NCBI GenBank assembly: GCA_964030785.1
Contig: OZ034973.1
Span: forward strand, 514,501-578,500
DNA from: Siderastrea siderea
Lineage: Eukaryota; Cnidaria; Anthozoa; Scleractinia; Rhizangiidae
DNA: 64,000 nt
Direction of reading: 5' to 3'
Part shown: positions 36,135 to 49,960 of the stretch, in pieces
Layout of the letters: every line of letters begins with the position of its first letter
Numbering within the stretch: position 1 is the first letter of the stretch
The notes under the pieces: generated by a model
Database searches by the model: none
Told to the model about the DNA's origin: nothing
What the model saw: only the letters and a program-made list of their open reading frames with translations
Translations under genes and position numbers: made by a program

Positions 36135-39100
36135 CTATCCTGCACATGAATCTGAAAAGAAAACAAACAAACAAGCATTAATTACGACCTTAGCGACAAA
36201 ACTTAACGGTTCAGGTAAATCCTGGAAGTAGCGATCCCTTGAACGTAACGAGCTTCCAGAAGTAACTACCTCGAAGGTAACTTTCTATACGTAAACGCTG
36301 TTTACAACCACCTCAAATGGGAAGATAGATTTTATACGGTCTTAACGGTACATTAAATTAAGTGATGAACACATATCGAATCACGTGTCATCAGATTTGG
36401 ACTGCTGAATCACGTGTTAAACAGTACTTTGGAACCAATCCACAGCAAAGACATGGTTACCCTGCTTAAATACCATCCTGCTGCAAATCTTGCGTTGTCG
36501 TGTCTGATGGTAAGCTTGGTCAGTCTCCCTAGGTTTGGCGAGATGACATTGAATGCATCCACACTGAAAGAAATGAAAGGTGGCATTCACACTTCATCTG
36601 CGAATTTCAGATTATAATTGAACTAACGTGATGTCGCGGAGTAGCACTTAAGCATAGACTAAGATGCAAATTCATGCATTGCGCCCACAAGGGTGCCTCA
36701 ACGAGAACAGGAGAAGGGGTGTTGAAAAAAAAACTGATAAAACGGGTTTCAAAACCTGAGCAAAGGCATGAGTTGCTGCGGCTTACTTATCCACAAGGAG
36801 ATTTTGTTGACGGTGATGACAATTGTAAAAGCAAATTCACGCCAGCCTTGTTGAATCTCAATTCCTGTCTTCAGATGTTAAAACCTTTGAAGGCACTTAA
36901 CATCAATTCTTCTGACTTCCTTAAAAATTATTGTATATGGACAGAGGGAAGGTGGTTTCTTATGCAGATTCTCCCTTTTCAGATAGTTGGAATTTGAATG
37001 GAATATTAGATTGGGGAAAGCTGGAGAGTCTGGAGAGAAACCCTTAGCCTCGAAACAGAGGCGAGAGAACCACCCCCTTTCCTGTAACCAGAACTCACCT
37101 GCCTCTCTCGAACGCGTTCTTCTTTCCCGCCAATTCAACTTCTCCTGAATTTTGAGTCTGGCCGAATAACTCCACAAATACTCTCGCATCAGTTCCCGCC
37201 AGAAACTTGTTTCCCGTGTACACAGTCACCTTGTAATTATCAACTGCAAGATACGGTCACGGTATATTTATTCTGACAGTGAAAAATATGACCTGTTTTC
37301 CATCAAAATTTGGTATAAATAATCGAAGCTAAAGAGCCTTAACCTTATACACCACGTTTTATCCACCAAAAAAACAGGTAAAGGTATCTTCTTATTTGGA
37401 GCCGTACTCGTTATAAGTGAACCATTTACCAAAACAAAAACACAGAAAAAGGAAAACTGGAGTCTCAATTGAAGCGAGTCTCAACTAACCTTGTATTTAG
37501 AAACTTTCATATCATATCAGCGCAAACTAATCGATGAAAATCGATCTACAAAAGTACTTGACTAGTTGTTTTTCAGTCAAACTATCAGCCATAAATATTG
37601 ATGAAAATCGATAATGATTGACAAAAGTCAATTGAAAATCGATAACAGTGATAGTAAAAATTTTCAAGATGAATTAATTAATTACTATTAGTTTTCTTTC
37701 TTTCTTTCTTCACGTCAATATTCCTTTAAATTTGTATTTATAATTTTATACACATTTTATCCTTGAACATCTTTTACGCATTTTATACACGTAACATTTT
37801 GTATTTTTATTCCATGTGTTTTTAACTCTTAAACGTTTTTAGTTTTGTAAATTTTATTTCATTTTTTATTTTGTCGGAGGTGGTGATGATTATCGATATT
37901 TATCGGCAATGGATGTTATCGATTGGTTACACCGGGAATGTATACATTATTGCTGACCTATTCTCGTTAGCGGCCACCCTCTATGAGGAATTGAAATACC
38001 ACGCTTCTCATGTAAAATGTCCATTCACCACCTTTTTGCACGTGTTACGTGCCTACATTGGACCTACACAGTGTACCTTGTCTGAGTGCCTCAGGACACC
38101 TATACAACAGGTTGATCTGCATCGCATCCACAGCAGACAAGGAGTTTAGGTTACCCAGTGGCATGCTTGGATCAGCTATAGCCTGGATAGTATCACCTCC
38201 ATTGCTGCTGAATTCCTTGTTGGAGTAGTGCATAATGGACTGGAAGTCGTACGGCTGACCTAGAGTGGTGGCTTCACCGCGAGTGCGGATCTCGAACTGT
38301 TTAACGTGATCTTAAGCAAAGTCAGTAATAAATGGTCCGTGATGTATACATGTGCAGCCTTATGCCCACTTTGGATAAAGATGATGATTAGTTTGACGAG
38401 GCAATGTCATTTATTCTAAGTATTACTTTGAAGGCTAAGACACACGTAGACATACCAACATAATCGTCTTTGTTTAAAGTTTTCTGAAACTATAGATGAG
38501 GGTCTTCTGCTACGGATGGCCAGGATAGAAATGGCTTCTTAGGAGCATTTTGCGTCCTGTATCCCTTACGTAACTCAGTTAAATGCGAACCTTGAAGGGG
38601 GGCTTAATTAACTTATTAATTACGTAAAAACTGTAAATGTTTGAAAGTACGTATGAAAGTTTCAGGGGTGGGGAATCGAAAGCAATTATCAGATGTAACT
38701 TATGAATGAACACCATGTAAAGACAAAAATTCGCCAGCTTTAAATTGAGCGGAAGATATGAAGCCGTTCTATCAGCAGGCCTTGAGGACGTGCACACTTG
38801 GCATTACCTTTCTTGATGTTATCCCACAAAATCTTGATAAACTTGTCTCTATCAGGTCTCGTGTGTTCGTGAAAGAACCCCAGCGCGTGCATGAGTTCAT
38901 GGGTGATGTGACCTCTGTTCTTGCAGCCACTCCCTAGGGACAGCAACTGTTTGCCGCCTTTTTTACCGATGTACGATTGACAGAAGCTTCTGCAAAAGTA
39001 GAGTACAAGGCTCCAGATTAGAGGATTCAATATCATTCAACACTGTTGAATATAACTTTCATTGTTCTACGATATAGAAAGAGGTGGAAAAGAGAATTTA

Positions 39101-39283
39101 ACATCGTTCAACATTGTTGAATTAAACTTGTCGAACACGTTTGGCCACCCTGGTGAATGATGTTGAATGATTTAAATTGGTGTTGCCTGCACATGTAAGC
39201 AATGTGTTCATCATTTTTACACGTGTCAGCCTAACGAATTCAAGTAGCATTTGGTCTGAGATAATGCCCCCTTTAAAAATGTA

Positions 39284-39330
<47 letters not shown>

Positions 39331-41593
39331 TATTATCATTATTAGTATTATCATTATTGTTCACACCTGAGAACAACTACAACAACAAAAACAAACAAAT
39401 GTTGAATGGTGTTCGATCGAAAGTTTGGTGGTAATCAAACCCCGTTAAGCAACACTCACCGTCACTTATCATCAATCAACAGGGTCACCAAACGTGTGTG
39501 ACATGTTGAATTCAACAGGGATACCAAACGTGTGGGGCATGTTAAATACAACTATGCTGAACGTTGCAATTGCTGGATGAAATTGTCGCATCTGTTTGTC
39601 TCAAATCCAAAACGGTTATAACCAGCACTATTCCATCTGTGCTACAGAAAACGTACGAGACAAGTTAAGTGGAACAACTGTGGAAAACAGTCACACCAAA
39701 CACTTTTGTGCAGCTATCTTATTGTATTTTCAAAAGTTGTTTATCCAAGCGAAGCGTATTTGCACAGGTAAACTTACTGGTGGACGGTACCAGTGCAATT
39801 GAATAACAATCATAATCATAATCATAATCATAATCATAGAAATAATAATTTATAGAATAATATAATAAATACCAACAATAGGAGAACAGTCACAGTGCGA
39901 TTGATCACAGCGATTGATAGTGGTAATATACACGTTTTATAATATCTGTAGCTATCTGTGGGTAGCTGTCTTTGGGTACTTAGAAATGTTATTGTCCGGG
40001 ACTACCTCTGAACATCTCACATCCATTGTTCTTACCGAGACAGAACAAACAAAAGAATGACTAGTGACGTGAATTGTAAACATTCAGTTCTGCGTATCTG
40101 TCTAAACATGAATCTTACTTGCTGTCTTCGTAGAACTCGATGTAATCAGCCTCATTTGTCCGCTCCACAAAACGAATGCAAGTGTGTTTAGCGACAACAT
40201 CAGCTGCTTCTCTTATCGTCTGTTTGTCGCCGTTATCTAGAAAATAGTGTTGTGTCAAATGTGTTTTTAAGAAATTTAAACCTAGCCCGTGTGAGTATCT
40301 TGGCTTTTCCTCTCTGTAAAACATAAGTGAAAAAAGGGTTGCTTTCCTGGGCCCAAACCAAGACTCGCTCAATTTTTTTTTGTTTGTCTCATGCAGCCTA
40401 GGTTCCCTCTCCACAGCGTGAAGAATCGTCTATTCCCAATAGCCATTCCTATTCTGACGTTGAAATAGAAATTAGCTAGCTTCAATGACGGCTCAATCCA
40501 CTTCTTTGGCATCATCATACGCCTCCATTGTAACCATGGTTCCACACAGAGAAGGCCTAATCTGTACCCATAGTTCATTGCAGTCAAACACGCGCAGTTT
40601 CTACCACAGTTTTGCAAGTGCAAAAAGTATAACCAAGAATCCTCCCCTTCTTTTTTCTGAAAAGTTGAGCTTTTTAAAATGAGCTGATTGGAACAAAAAT
40701 AAACAACTGTTTGTCCACGATCCGCAGTCAGTTGTCGGCGGCATGCAATTCGGCTTGCCTACACAAACTTAATACCCATAAACGTTTTCTACCGAAAAAT
40801 ACTCATACAACTTTACGGGAACGGGAAGCCGGCTATGGATGTGACTTTTTGTCAGTTGACGCTGTGTATACCCAGGTCGATCTGTGAGCTCCGTGTTACA
40901 TTAGTCACCCAACCGCTGGCCAAAAGATCCTGCAGACAGAGAAATTAAATAGGAACATCAAGACTGCGTGCTTACCAAGTCCTCTGAACCAACCTCCAGT
41001 CTTGACTGTATAAGGTATGAACACATTTGTCACCTGACGGTTTTTGTCATAGGTGGCTGGCCAAAGATATCCGCGATACAACACGGCCGTTCGCTTTCGT
41101 TCGTTGCCAAACTTTCCGCGAAACGCGCTGTTTTGTTCTGAAAACAATATGCAATAGATTACTAAAGAGACATATAACAACAACAACTTTATTGACTTTA
41201 ACTTCAACATGAAGATTTCAGTACTTATACAACAAATAAAGCAAGCTCACATTGACAAAATTAATAAACAAACAACCTACCCCCGTTTATGCTAAGCCAA
41301 CTGTGAATAAAACGTTTATAAATGTAAACTATCCACATTCAGTTCTATTTTCCACGTGACATATTAGATCATTCAGTCCCGTTTGTTACAAGATTTACAA
41401 ATTTTACAGCAGAGTGATAAATATCACAGTTGTAATGGGTCTTGGCGATATACTACAAATTTTGATCACTTGGCGCCTTTTTAACATGCATAACTTATAG
41501 TAGTGTAAAATATATATATTGCCACCGCTACTCACCGGAGTATCCAGCTTGCAAGATTAAAATCAACCCAACGAATAACATGGAACATTTCAT
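36135..41593 (-). CDS. Astacin-family zinc metalloprotease, six exons
   Basis: Exons in order: 41593-41536, 41137-40976, 40236-40119, 38989-38808, 38310-38077, 36151-36135. All junctions are GT-AG and the phases agree, giving 256 residues. Exon 1 is a signal peptide (MKCSMLFVGLILILQAGYS). Exon 2 holds the propeptide and mature start (RGYLWPATYDKNR...VFIPYTV). Exon 3 has TCIRFVERTNEADYIEF. Exon 4 has the complete zinc site HELMHALGFFHEHTRPDRD. Exon 5 has the Met-turn SIMHYS. There is no ShK, CUB or EGF tail. It is a secreted endopeptidase; cnidarian relatives act in development, digestion or venom. The last 17-nt coding exon is the least certain. Confidence 0.85.
36152..38076 (-). other. Intron 5 of the astacin gene
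   Basis: 1.9 kb, AT-rich. Short GAAAATCGATA-type repeats lie at 37530-37650. No other gene is seen. Confidence 0.5.
39283..39332. repeat. ATT microsatellite in astacin intron 3
   Basis: About sixteen ATT triplets with a few interruptions. Nearby, TTGAATTCAACA/TGTTGAAT motifs recur in both orientations (39040-39560), a dispersed-repeat signature. Confidence 0.85.
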
Positions 41594-42676
41594 CTTGTGT
41601 ACAGTTCTTCTTCAGGTAAAATTAATGTTGACTGAAGTTCGTTTCAAGCTTGGGAATCCGTACGCTCATTTGCTTACTTGATAGCTCCAAATACGCGACC
41701 GTTGAAAGTTAACTATTCAAAATGACGCGCCGACTCTATATAAGACGCCTTCAATCTAATTACACTATGTAATTATTCATAATGCAGAAATAAGCTCCTT
41801 GTTAGTTGTATTTTCGCGCGGGGAGTGGTGTGAGGAATAAAGCGGTTTCGTAATCATTAGACTTAAGCATGCCGGGTTGTGAAACATTTTACGGTAGCAA
41901 ACACAAAAATAGTGCCATAAAGTAGTCGACAAAACATACTGGTATAAACAAACAAAAACCTTGTAAAAGAAAAATATATGTTAACATAACACAATCCACG
42001 GAGTGTTTATTGTTTCTTTCGTGCTGAGGAATTTGTAGTTATGATCTTATCCCTGGTGCAATCTCCCTCAACCTGAACTCGCTGCAGTAACACCTTGTGG
42101 ATTCTCCTGATAGGAAAACATGTCGTTACTCAGAAAAACAAACGCTGGAACTTCTTGTCAGAAGGAGGACTATTTGTTGAACTCGGAAGTTCACTTTGCT
42201 GGGAAAGGATTGGCGAAGAAAGGGAGATAAGGGGGTAGATCCAGGAATAGTGAAGCTGTTCTGAAACCGGTTAATTAGACATCAATTATGGTTCTTTTAG
42301 TTCCTTTAAGAGCTAAAAGAATTAGTTAAAATTGATTAACTGTCGACTTATAAATAATCATTCAGTCGTGACAACGTTAACCTACTGATCCGTGCTATTT
42401 CAAATTCTCGCGCCAAGTTCTGCATGTAAAATTAGTAATCCATGACTAAACTTATAGAGTTAATAAATATGTCGCAGAGTCGTTTATGAAATCGAATGCA
42501 GTCAGTAAACTCCAAATATCCGAGAATTATTTCGATTTCAGCTCAAAACAGTCCCAAACCAAGAGAGAATTCTTACCGCAGTGAGAACATAAGGTATATC
42601 GCTTGAAGATTTGTAGTGTGGTGTCTTTGTGCAGACGAATCAGTGTATGTGCATTGAATGTTTAAAGGTGGAAAAG
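41594..42676. other. Intergenic DNA between divergent secreted-protein genes
   Basis: CTATATAAGA at about 41736-41745 (minus strand TATATAG side) is a plausible TATA element for the astacin gene. No coding frame is seen. Confidence 0.45.
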
Positions 42677-43563
42677 ATGAAGACACTTCTCGGCGGATAT
42701 GTTCTAGCGGTGATGACAATAACAAATGTAGCTGCTGTAGGACATTATCAAGGTATTAAAAGTCCTTAGCTCAGCAGCTTAATGTAGCTGCCTAGTTTAG
42801 CTCTCTATCAGTCTCTTTAAAATCCATGCTTTCCAAGGCTGGAAAAACTTACCTATGATCGCCAATGCAAACACAGAGCTGATCAGCCACATTGTAACAA
42901 GTACACTCATGCAGTTTACCCCTCAGTTATATGTAAAAAAAAAACCACCAATGACTGTAAACTGAAATTTTCATTATCATTCTCTTGCACAAGTCGCTTT
43001 ACAAATAGCGATATATAAAATCTAGAGGCAATCATATCGGGTTAGCTCGAATTTATTTTTAGTTAGGAAAAATAGAAATAAAAATGAGCAAATACTAAGA
43101 TCATGGTTTTAAACTGACGTTTTTACCTTAGGAAATTATTTTAGTTTCTCTCCGAGAAAAATACTTAGAACTCACGTCTTTTAGCTTCTTTTGAATCATT
43201 CTCCAATTGATATTACTTTATGAATAATCAACGCATAATTAATGTATGTTATCAAATTCGCTTTCTAAACATTTTTGCTCCAGAAAAAACTTTTATAACG
43301 ACATAGCTGTGAATGTAAGTTCCTTGCCCGTGTTTAACTCTGGAAATACAACGCAAGTGTTAAAAGAGCAGCAGCTGGTAATCGAGCCTATATTTGGTGC
43401 AAAGTGTGTGACAAAATTATGATTTATAATTTATGCCATGTTGCCGTTTTTCCGGACGAACGAGCAAACGAGTGCATGACTGATTGAAATTTTTCGACTT
43501 ACAGTGTATTACAGTTTCAGTTGCGAAAAATACGTGGGAACGAATTATTGGAATTGCTGTCCA
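42677..43563 (+). CDS. Secreted-protein exons 1-2 (partial gene)
   Basis: Exon 1, 42677-42752, encodes a signal peptide (MKTLLGGYVLAVMTITNVAA) and GHYQ. Exon 2, 43505-43563, continues in frame (phase 1 junction, TTACAG acceptor, CCA|GTAAGT donor) with YYSFSCEKYVGTNYWNCC. The following exon was not identified. The PLAT-domain exons at 44301-45328 lie downstream on the same strand, but their phase does not join directly, so one linking exon is missing or they are separate genes. Confidence 0.5.
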
Positions 43564-44300
43564 GTAAGTTCAATTTTCAAGAACAGGTCATACTTTTGGA
43601 ATTCATGCATTTCTGACAGACTCAAAAGTTAGAACCACCTTGTACAGCGTACTGAACTGATGAACTGTACCCCAAGAAATAGCTGCTTTCGTCAGCTTTT
43701 ATTTAGTGAATGCCGCAGGTAGATCGCAATTTAGGAATCAAAAGGTAATACCATTATTCATGACTAAGGGAGAAGAGAAAGTCTTATCTGCGATCACTTT
43801 CTGGTGGAATACAGCTTTTAAAAAGATTGTTTTTTTACTATACATATTTCTTAAACTTTGTCCTTTGAAGGTGGTGATTCTTCGCCACAGAGAGACTCAG
43901 GATATACCTTTACAAGCATTGGATGTTTGATTTTCACTGTTGCGTAAATAAATTTTACGCGCGTACGGGCGTGAATTTAACTGGCTTTACGTGCGTAAAT
44001 AAAATTAGAGACGATGTATGAACGGCTTACGTAAACGTAAACATGTTTCGGGGTTTCAGCAGTCTGGGCGACACACACTCTTGTCATTTAAACCTTTTGA
44101 ACCTCCTTCCCGCCCTTCCTTTCGCTCTCCCCGAAGGGTACAGACCGTCTCCTTTAGGCTCAGCCGTTAACTTTTGTCTTAATTTACCAAAATGAGATTT
44201 TTTCCCCTCAACCGACAATCTACGAAGGGAAAATTGTAGAGCCTCGAATATTTGTCGGACAAGTGTTTACTAAACTTTTTATTTAAAACGGTATTATCAG

Positions 44301-45328
44301 GATGGATTCATTCTTGGTAAAGACAAAGTTTGTCGGCCTGGTTCATCGAATCACAATTGAACACGACAACACTGGCCTCTTTCCCGACTGGAATCTTCTT
44401 CACAAGGTACTTTTGCTAATTTCTTACAATATAATTACAAATTCAGTTAGAGTACGACTTGTCCTTTGTTTACTCAAAAGAAAGACGCGTGCACCGGCGA
44501 AAGTCTCCAAATATGGAGAAACGAGACGTGTACACCATAACCACGCATCACACCGCGAAAGTTGCGCGCGGCAAGCGATTTTCACGTGGACTCGAGTGTT
44601 CTTCTGGCTTGAGAACTCTTGAGCAATGTAAAAAGTACTTATTAAAGACGGATTACATAAAGTCTGAAGTTCACTATAACAAAATAGCTTCATTCATGGA
44701 GAAAACTAGTTGAGATTAAAAGTAAAATACGCGTGTCAACATCCCAGAAATGCTATTCCTGGTTTTGGGACTGACTCTGCCTCTCATCATTAACAGGTTT
44801 GCAATACTTTGAAAGCCCAAAGAAACGTTTCTTCGCCAAGATTGTTAAATGGCATCTAAATGTCGCAACGCGTGCTTTAACTGCAACTTTTAGAGGTCTG
44901 GCTTGCTAGGACACCGGTTTCACTCATGCGATGTTGGTTTGGGGACCACATTGATTATTCATCTGCGTTATTTCCAAGTAAAACAGCAGGACGTGGAAGT
45001 AGTAAAAAACTTCTGTAACAACAAGATAGAAAGCAGTGACGCCACCGAATGGAATACTTGATACCGCAGGACCAGCTTCTCGATTGTGAAGGAGATTCTC
45101 TCAAGAATATCAACTGCGAAATGCATAAAAGAAGGAAGAAGTTCGATACTGACTAATATACTTTTGTGTTTGTAGATCGTGGTGCATGACCTCAGGCTTG
45201 GAACAGTGCAAACTTTTGGCATGTGCGACTGTGAACTGGCAGGATACGAAAATCAAGTTACTTTACCACATATATATATAAAACGCTTGACTGAGATGCG
45301 ACAACAGGCGAAAATACCTAAGAACTAA
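44301..45328 (+). CDS. PLAT/LH2-domain exons (partial gene)
   Basis: Exon 44301-44406 encodes KTKFVGLVHRITIEHDNTGL then FPDWNLLHK. Its donor (AAG|GTACTT) joins in phase to exon 45176-45328 (acceptor TGTTTGTAG), which encodes IVVHDLRLGTVQTFGMCDCE and ends at a TAA. The HDNTG...PxW...L..V.V.D pattern is the second half of a PLAT (polycystin-1/lipoxygenase/alpha-toxin) beta-sandwich, which binds lipids or proteins. The N-terminal half is not located. Confidence 0.55.
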
Positions 45329-46690
45329 CTAAATGATGCAGAAATAAATACCTTAGAAAGAGGAGACGGTGATCAGAAAGGAGGGCTTTTCAGAAAATAG
45401 AGAGGGAGTCCACTTTTAAGAACAAGTTACCTAAAAAAAATTAAGTTCATGAGAATCAAGATTGATGTTTTGACTATCTTTCCTTCCAACATTTCGACCA
45501 GTGCTTTTAATAAAGTTAATTCTTACGACGTCAAGGAAGTGGAGGGTTGGAGCTTAATAAAACGTACACGGTAAGTGGTTTCAGTAAATTTAAAATAAAA
45601 GATCGACACCAGGAACTTCATGTCCATGATAAAATAGGAAGGCATATAACGTATCTTCTAATTGCATTAATTTTCAATAAACAAAAAAATGAACATGTGT
45701 GGCTTCCTTCTATCTTGTAAGTGCAAATCTCAGAGTTCAGAGTTAAGGCAGTTCTCAACAGTGCAATTTGTCAGCCCGAACAGTCGGCTTATTAATAAAG
45801 GCTTGGCCCTACAATTTGGCGCCCCGATTTCTTTAAAATGGAATCCCGAAAATCAGCCCGATTTTTGAAAATTTGTGCCGCTGCAATAGATTTTTGAGGT
45901 GATTTGCTCTCCGACTGAGTCGGCTTTTGTCATTTAAATTCAAAGGATGACAGTGGTGCAGTCCCAAGTGGGGCTCGGAAAAATACTACGCAACTCGCAA
46001 AATATCCGCGCGTATTATACATGTATTGTATACCATCGAATAAGATGTATTTAAAAGATGCAATAATCAACATGTCGCGAGCGTGGGATAAAGAAAAATC
46101 TGAGTCCACGACGGGAATTGAACCCATGACCTTCCGTACACCGGTGTATTTATTTCAGCAAAATAAATCTCCACTCTATACAGTTAATAGAATTTCTTAA
46201 AGCAATAAATATCACTGGTTATCACCCTTCTTTGCAAACAATTGACAGACTGTGAGTTCCCAGTGCACGCAAAATTTCAGTTAGAAGGAAGTATACTGTT
46301 TTTTCTTGTCCCTGCACTAAACTGCTTCACAATCCTTCGGCGGGCTGTGCACTTGTGCCCTCAGAAACTCTTCCTGTAACATGATTTTATGCGCCAAAAG
46401 CTCTTCATGCTGGTATTTTTCCTGTTGGTCCTCAACTCGACCAGCAGTTAAGGAAACTAGTCTCTTTCTTCAGCACACAGTCCTCTTAAATTGACCACCT
46501 CTCAAAAATTATGTCTACGATAATGGCTACAGAGATTGGGCACCTGTCTATGTGGGCTTGTGAGGAAATGTGTCCAGAAATCTCCACTTTATTTTTGTGT
46601 GCAGTCTTTCTTTTTAGCCATGCACATATTCTTTTACTCACTGGCAATGCCTTTTTACCAACAAAACTGCTCAAACAGGTCAATCATGCC
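45329..46690. other. Intergenic DNA, convergent genes
   Basis: No gene is seen apart from the SINE fragment at 46063-46143. 46190-46690 holds the presumed 3' UTR of the YOD1-like gene. Confidence 0.5.
46063..46143 (-). mobile_element. Truncated copy of the tRNA-derived SINE
   Basis: Shares the tail, B-box side and anticodon-side sequence with 28908-29037 (CATGTCGCGAGCGTGGGA, CATGACCTTCCGTACACC) but lacks the A-box half. Confidence 0.75.
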
Positions 46691-48571
46691 TCACACTTCT
46701 CCAAAGTTTGGGTGCCCTGTGGCCACTGCATGTTCTTGAGCCGCTTGCTGTCCTGTTAGTGGCGTGTTGCAGACAAGGCAGCGGAGAGAGAACTGGGACA
46801 AGTTTGTAAACTGGCGTTTCTGAAAAGTCATAATAAATGAGAGACTGATGGACTGACTGAAACGATGAAAGGATTAAAATGGATGGATGGATGGATGGAT
46901 GGAAGAATGGATGAACATTTTAGGTGATCACAGAGAGAGATCTTTTTTCCTCACTGGATGGGTAAAGACCTGCCCTGTTCCCCGCTCGGGGAGAAGGAAC
47001 TGATGATGATGATGATGGATGGGTAAAGAACTGTCAAATGTACTGAACCAATTTTTTTTTCCTTTTAAGAACCAAGCCTTGGTCAGCTAAAGTGGACTAA
47101 TTGCTGTAGTACTCCTTGATGTCAATAATTTCAGTTTGTTTAAAATTTAACTCAGCAGACTTTTGAATCCTCTACTCTAACCTGTTTGGCTGCTGCTGCT
47201 ATTTCCAGTGCTTCAGCCAGCCGCATGTCATCATTCACTGGGAACACAGTCTGCAGGGGCTCAGCTGAGCTATCAGAGCTCTGTACAGCAAGTGGATCAT
47301 AATGTATCCCATCATACACCAGGTATACACAGTTTTTGTAACCACTCCCTTCGCCTGTCAGAAATACATGCAAAGTTAACACAACTCTGGTAAGAATTTT
47401 ATAACAAATTTTATGGAAACTTATAAATATACAATAGCATTTCAGTATAATCCCCCACTTTCTTCCCTCTGAGGCTTGAGTTAGCACCCACTGTTTAGAA
47501 AGTGATCCTGTTCTCTGCCAATTGGAGGTCCCCCCTCTCATCCCACCCCTGGAAATGAGCCATCCACATCTTGGTCTGGCTACAAGGTACAATCAAAGGA
47601 AAATAATGCACACCCTGCTACCTCCACTGTCTCAGGGCATACTCTTCCTTTTTTTCCATATCCCCATCCCCTCCTGGATTACACCTGGTTACAATTATCT
47701 TACCAAACCTGTCAATTCTTCCTGACTCTGTATCAACGACAGCAATTTCTGTTTGGTAGTGTTTGCTCAGAGTTGACAGCTCAATAGCACCTGTGTAATA
47801 AAGCATTATAATGATTTTAAACAGATATTTTAATGAGGTTAATGTTTCTGATATTGCTCTGCACTAAAAATTCAAGACTGAGTCCAATAGGAATGTATGA
47901 AGAATACTCAGCATAGGTAGCATTTCCAGAGTTACTCACGGTGTTGTGTCTCTGGGCCCATGACGGAAACCCTTTATACTCCATTCCATACCCAAGCACT
48001 GGCAAATTACCACCTGTACTATCAGTTTGCTGTCATATGTTTGTGATTATAACTCAAAACAAACTAGCAATAGTTATTGATTAGAGGGGTTAGTGTTTCA
48101 AATGGTTGATCGCATGGAAATCAGTAAGGGAAACTTGCACTGAGTTGTGATGAGGTGTCTTCCTTAATAGATCAAGGAAGACAGGGAAGGCAGTGGGAGG
48201 GGTCTGGTATTTAGATAGAGGGATTTCCAATCGGTGGCATAAGACATACCTCCCCAGTGTGTCTCATCCAGTATCCAGTTGCAGTAGTCAGAGTTATCTT
48301 GGCCAAGAAACACGGAGTTGTATGTTTGAGGGTCACTTGAAACACACTGTGCAATAAGCTTTCTTAACTCTGATGCACATGATGTGTCACCAAGCATAAC
48401 ATAACTGCAGGAATAAAGAAAAAGAGGTCAGTACTACAATATGCTCAGGTACATCCAGTGTTCTGCCACAATGCGGATCGTGATGACAATGGCCTGCCGA
48501 CTGGCTGACCAATCAACCGACAAACTGATTGACTGTTCGGTTGGTCAGTTGGTAAATTGATCGATCGATCG

Positions 48572-48633
<62 letters not shown>

Positions 48634-49960
48634 CACCTAACTTCAAATGCCAACTAACTTTATTTCAAATACTTACCTAACACTTGCAAAAAGGCAAGAA
48701 TTATCAGCTGGGACTACTCTGATTTACAAAAAAAAAAACAAAAAAACAAAAAAATTCTGAGCCAAATAATGAGCTGTATAAAATGCAATTAGATGGGGCA
48801 GGGTTTAATTTCAAAGTGACAGAAGTGTCATACACTGTAGGGCAATGCATTAACATGAATATTATTATAGCAAAAATACTACGCGTTCAAATCAACTCAA
48901 GTACCTAATGTTAACCCCTTATGCCTTTATTTTTAAATTCAGAAAACATGAAAAGTCTTTCCTATTTGTCGAAGTCCAATAATAATATTATTCATCCCCC
49001 TTATTTTTTCAGAAAAGACGATCAAAATAACATCATCATGAGGCCGATACACTCACTTTCTTGTTATCTTTCCAAGTGCTGCACTGCTTAAGGATTTCTT
49101 ATAACTATCTAATGACACTCGGGGTGCTTTTTTATCTTCCTCAATTATAAGAGTGTCTCCTGATCTTATGTCCACAGAGGACAGTGAGTTATCCTTATTC
49201 TCCCAAAGAAGCTGCTTTGGTGGAAATCCTGAAAGAACTAAAAAATATCAAAATTTCAAAATTTAGCAAGAAATGTACCCTACCAACTAGAAGGTAAGGC
49301 CAAATTATTCTTTGTGGTATGACAGGGCTTGAAACAGTCCTCATACTACAGGCAGGCGAGACTGTAGTATGGAAGGGGAGGTAGGTGGAGTAGCTACCCT
49401 AAGCTATGGTTAGATTGATGGTACATGCAAGTGCTATACTTTTAGGTTATGGTTAGGGTTAGCTAACTCTAACCCAACACTTCAGTACCCAGTGAAATTA
49501 CTTGGCATGAAATTTCTGTGATTGTTCCCTAAGCATAATAATTCTTTTGCATTCTTTATAGCAGAGCATGGTATTTTGTCTATACTGTAAGGCATGATCG
49601 AATGTTTGGGAGGAAGGGTGAAGCTGTTACACATGTATATAGTTTGGAAGCTGGAGTTCTGTTCAGGACTGGCTTAAGAAGCCACTAAGCTTAACTCAGA
49701 ACAATCTGAAATTTTCTTTGCTTTGAAATAAACAAAAAAAGGAGGTTTGATTAACTACTTCTCTGTGCATGGGGTGGGACATCAGTCAGTAGCCAGATCT
49801 TTTCTTGTAGGTCAGCAATGGTGGAGGTATTAGACAGCCCTTCAAGATTATTCCTTCTCCCTCCTTTGTACTGGCATCTTAGTACCTTAAGGTGTGTTGG
49901 TAGAAAATTATCAAGCATTGCAGGTAAGTTTTTCCATTGTAATTTAAAGAATGCATCCAA
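46691..49960 (-). CDS. YOD1: YOD1/OTU1-type deubiquitinase, seven exons
   Basis: Exons in order: up to about 49960-49759 (start uncertain; Met at 49960 or 49918), 49228-49057, 48718-48677, 48404-48250, 47790-47704, 47354-47182, 46819-46691. It has an N-terminal UBX-like domain ([11 protein letters not shown]...[12 protein letters not shown]). The OTU domain has the catalytic Cys in [13 protein letters not shown], then EYCNWI-type [35 protein letters not shown] and [12 protein letters not shown] (catalytic His). A C-terminal C2H2 finger ([10 protein letters not shown]...[14 protein letters not shown]) ends at TGA. Human YOD1 works with p97/VCP in ER-associated degradation. All domains and catalytic residues are present. 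Confidence 0.9.
48558..48636. repeat. ATCG/ATCA tetranucleotide microsatellite
   Basis: GATC units turn into a long AATC array, within a YOD1 intron. Another tetranucleotide run (ATGG) is at 46880-46902. Confidence 0.9.

Noticed and set aside
40905..41210. 101-aa frame starting MLKLKS with a hydrophobic start
   Set aside because: It is astacin exon 2 read through its flanking introns; the spliced signal exon at 41593-41536 with matching phase explains the gene better.
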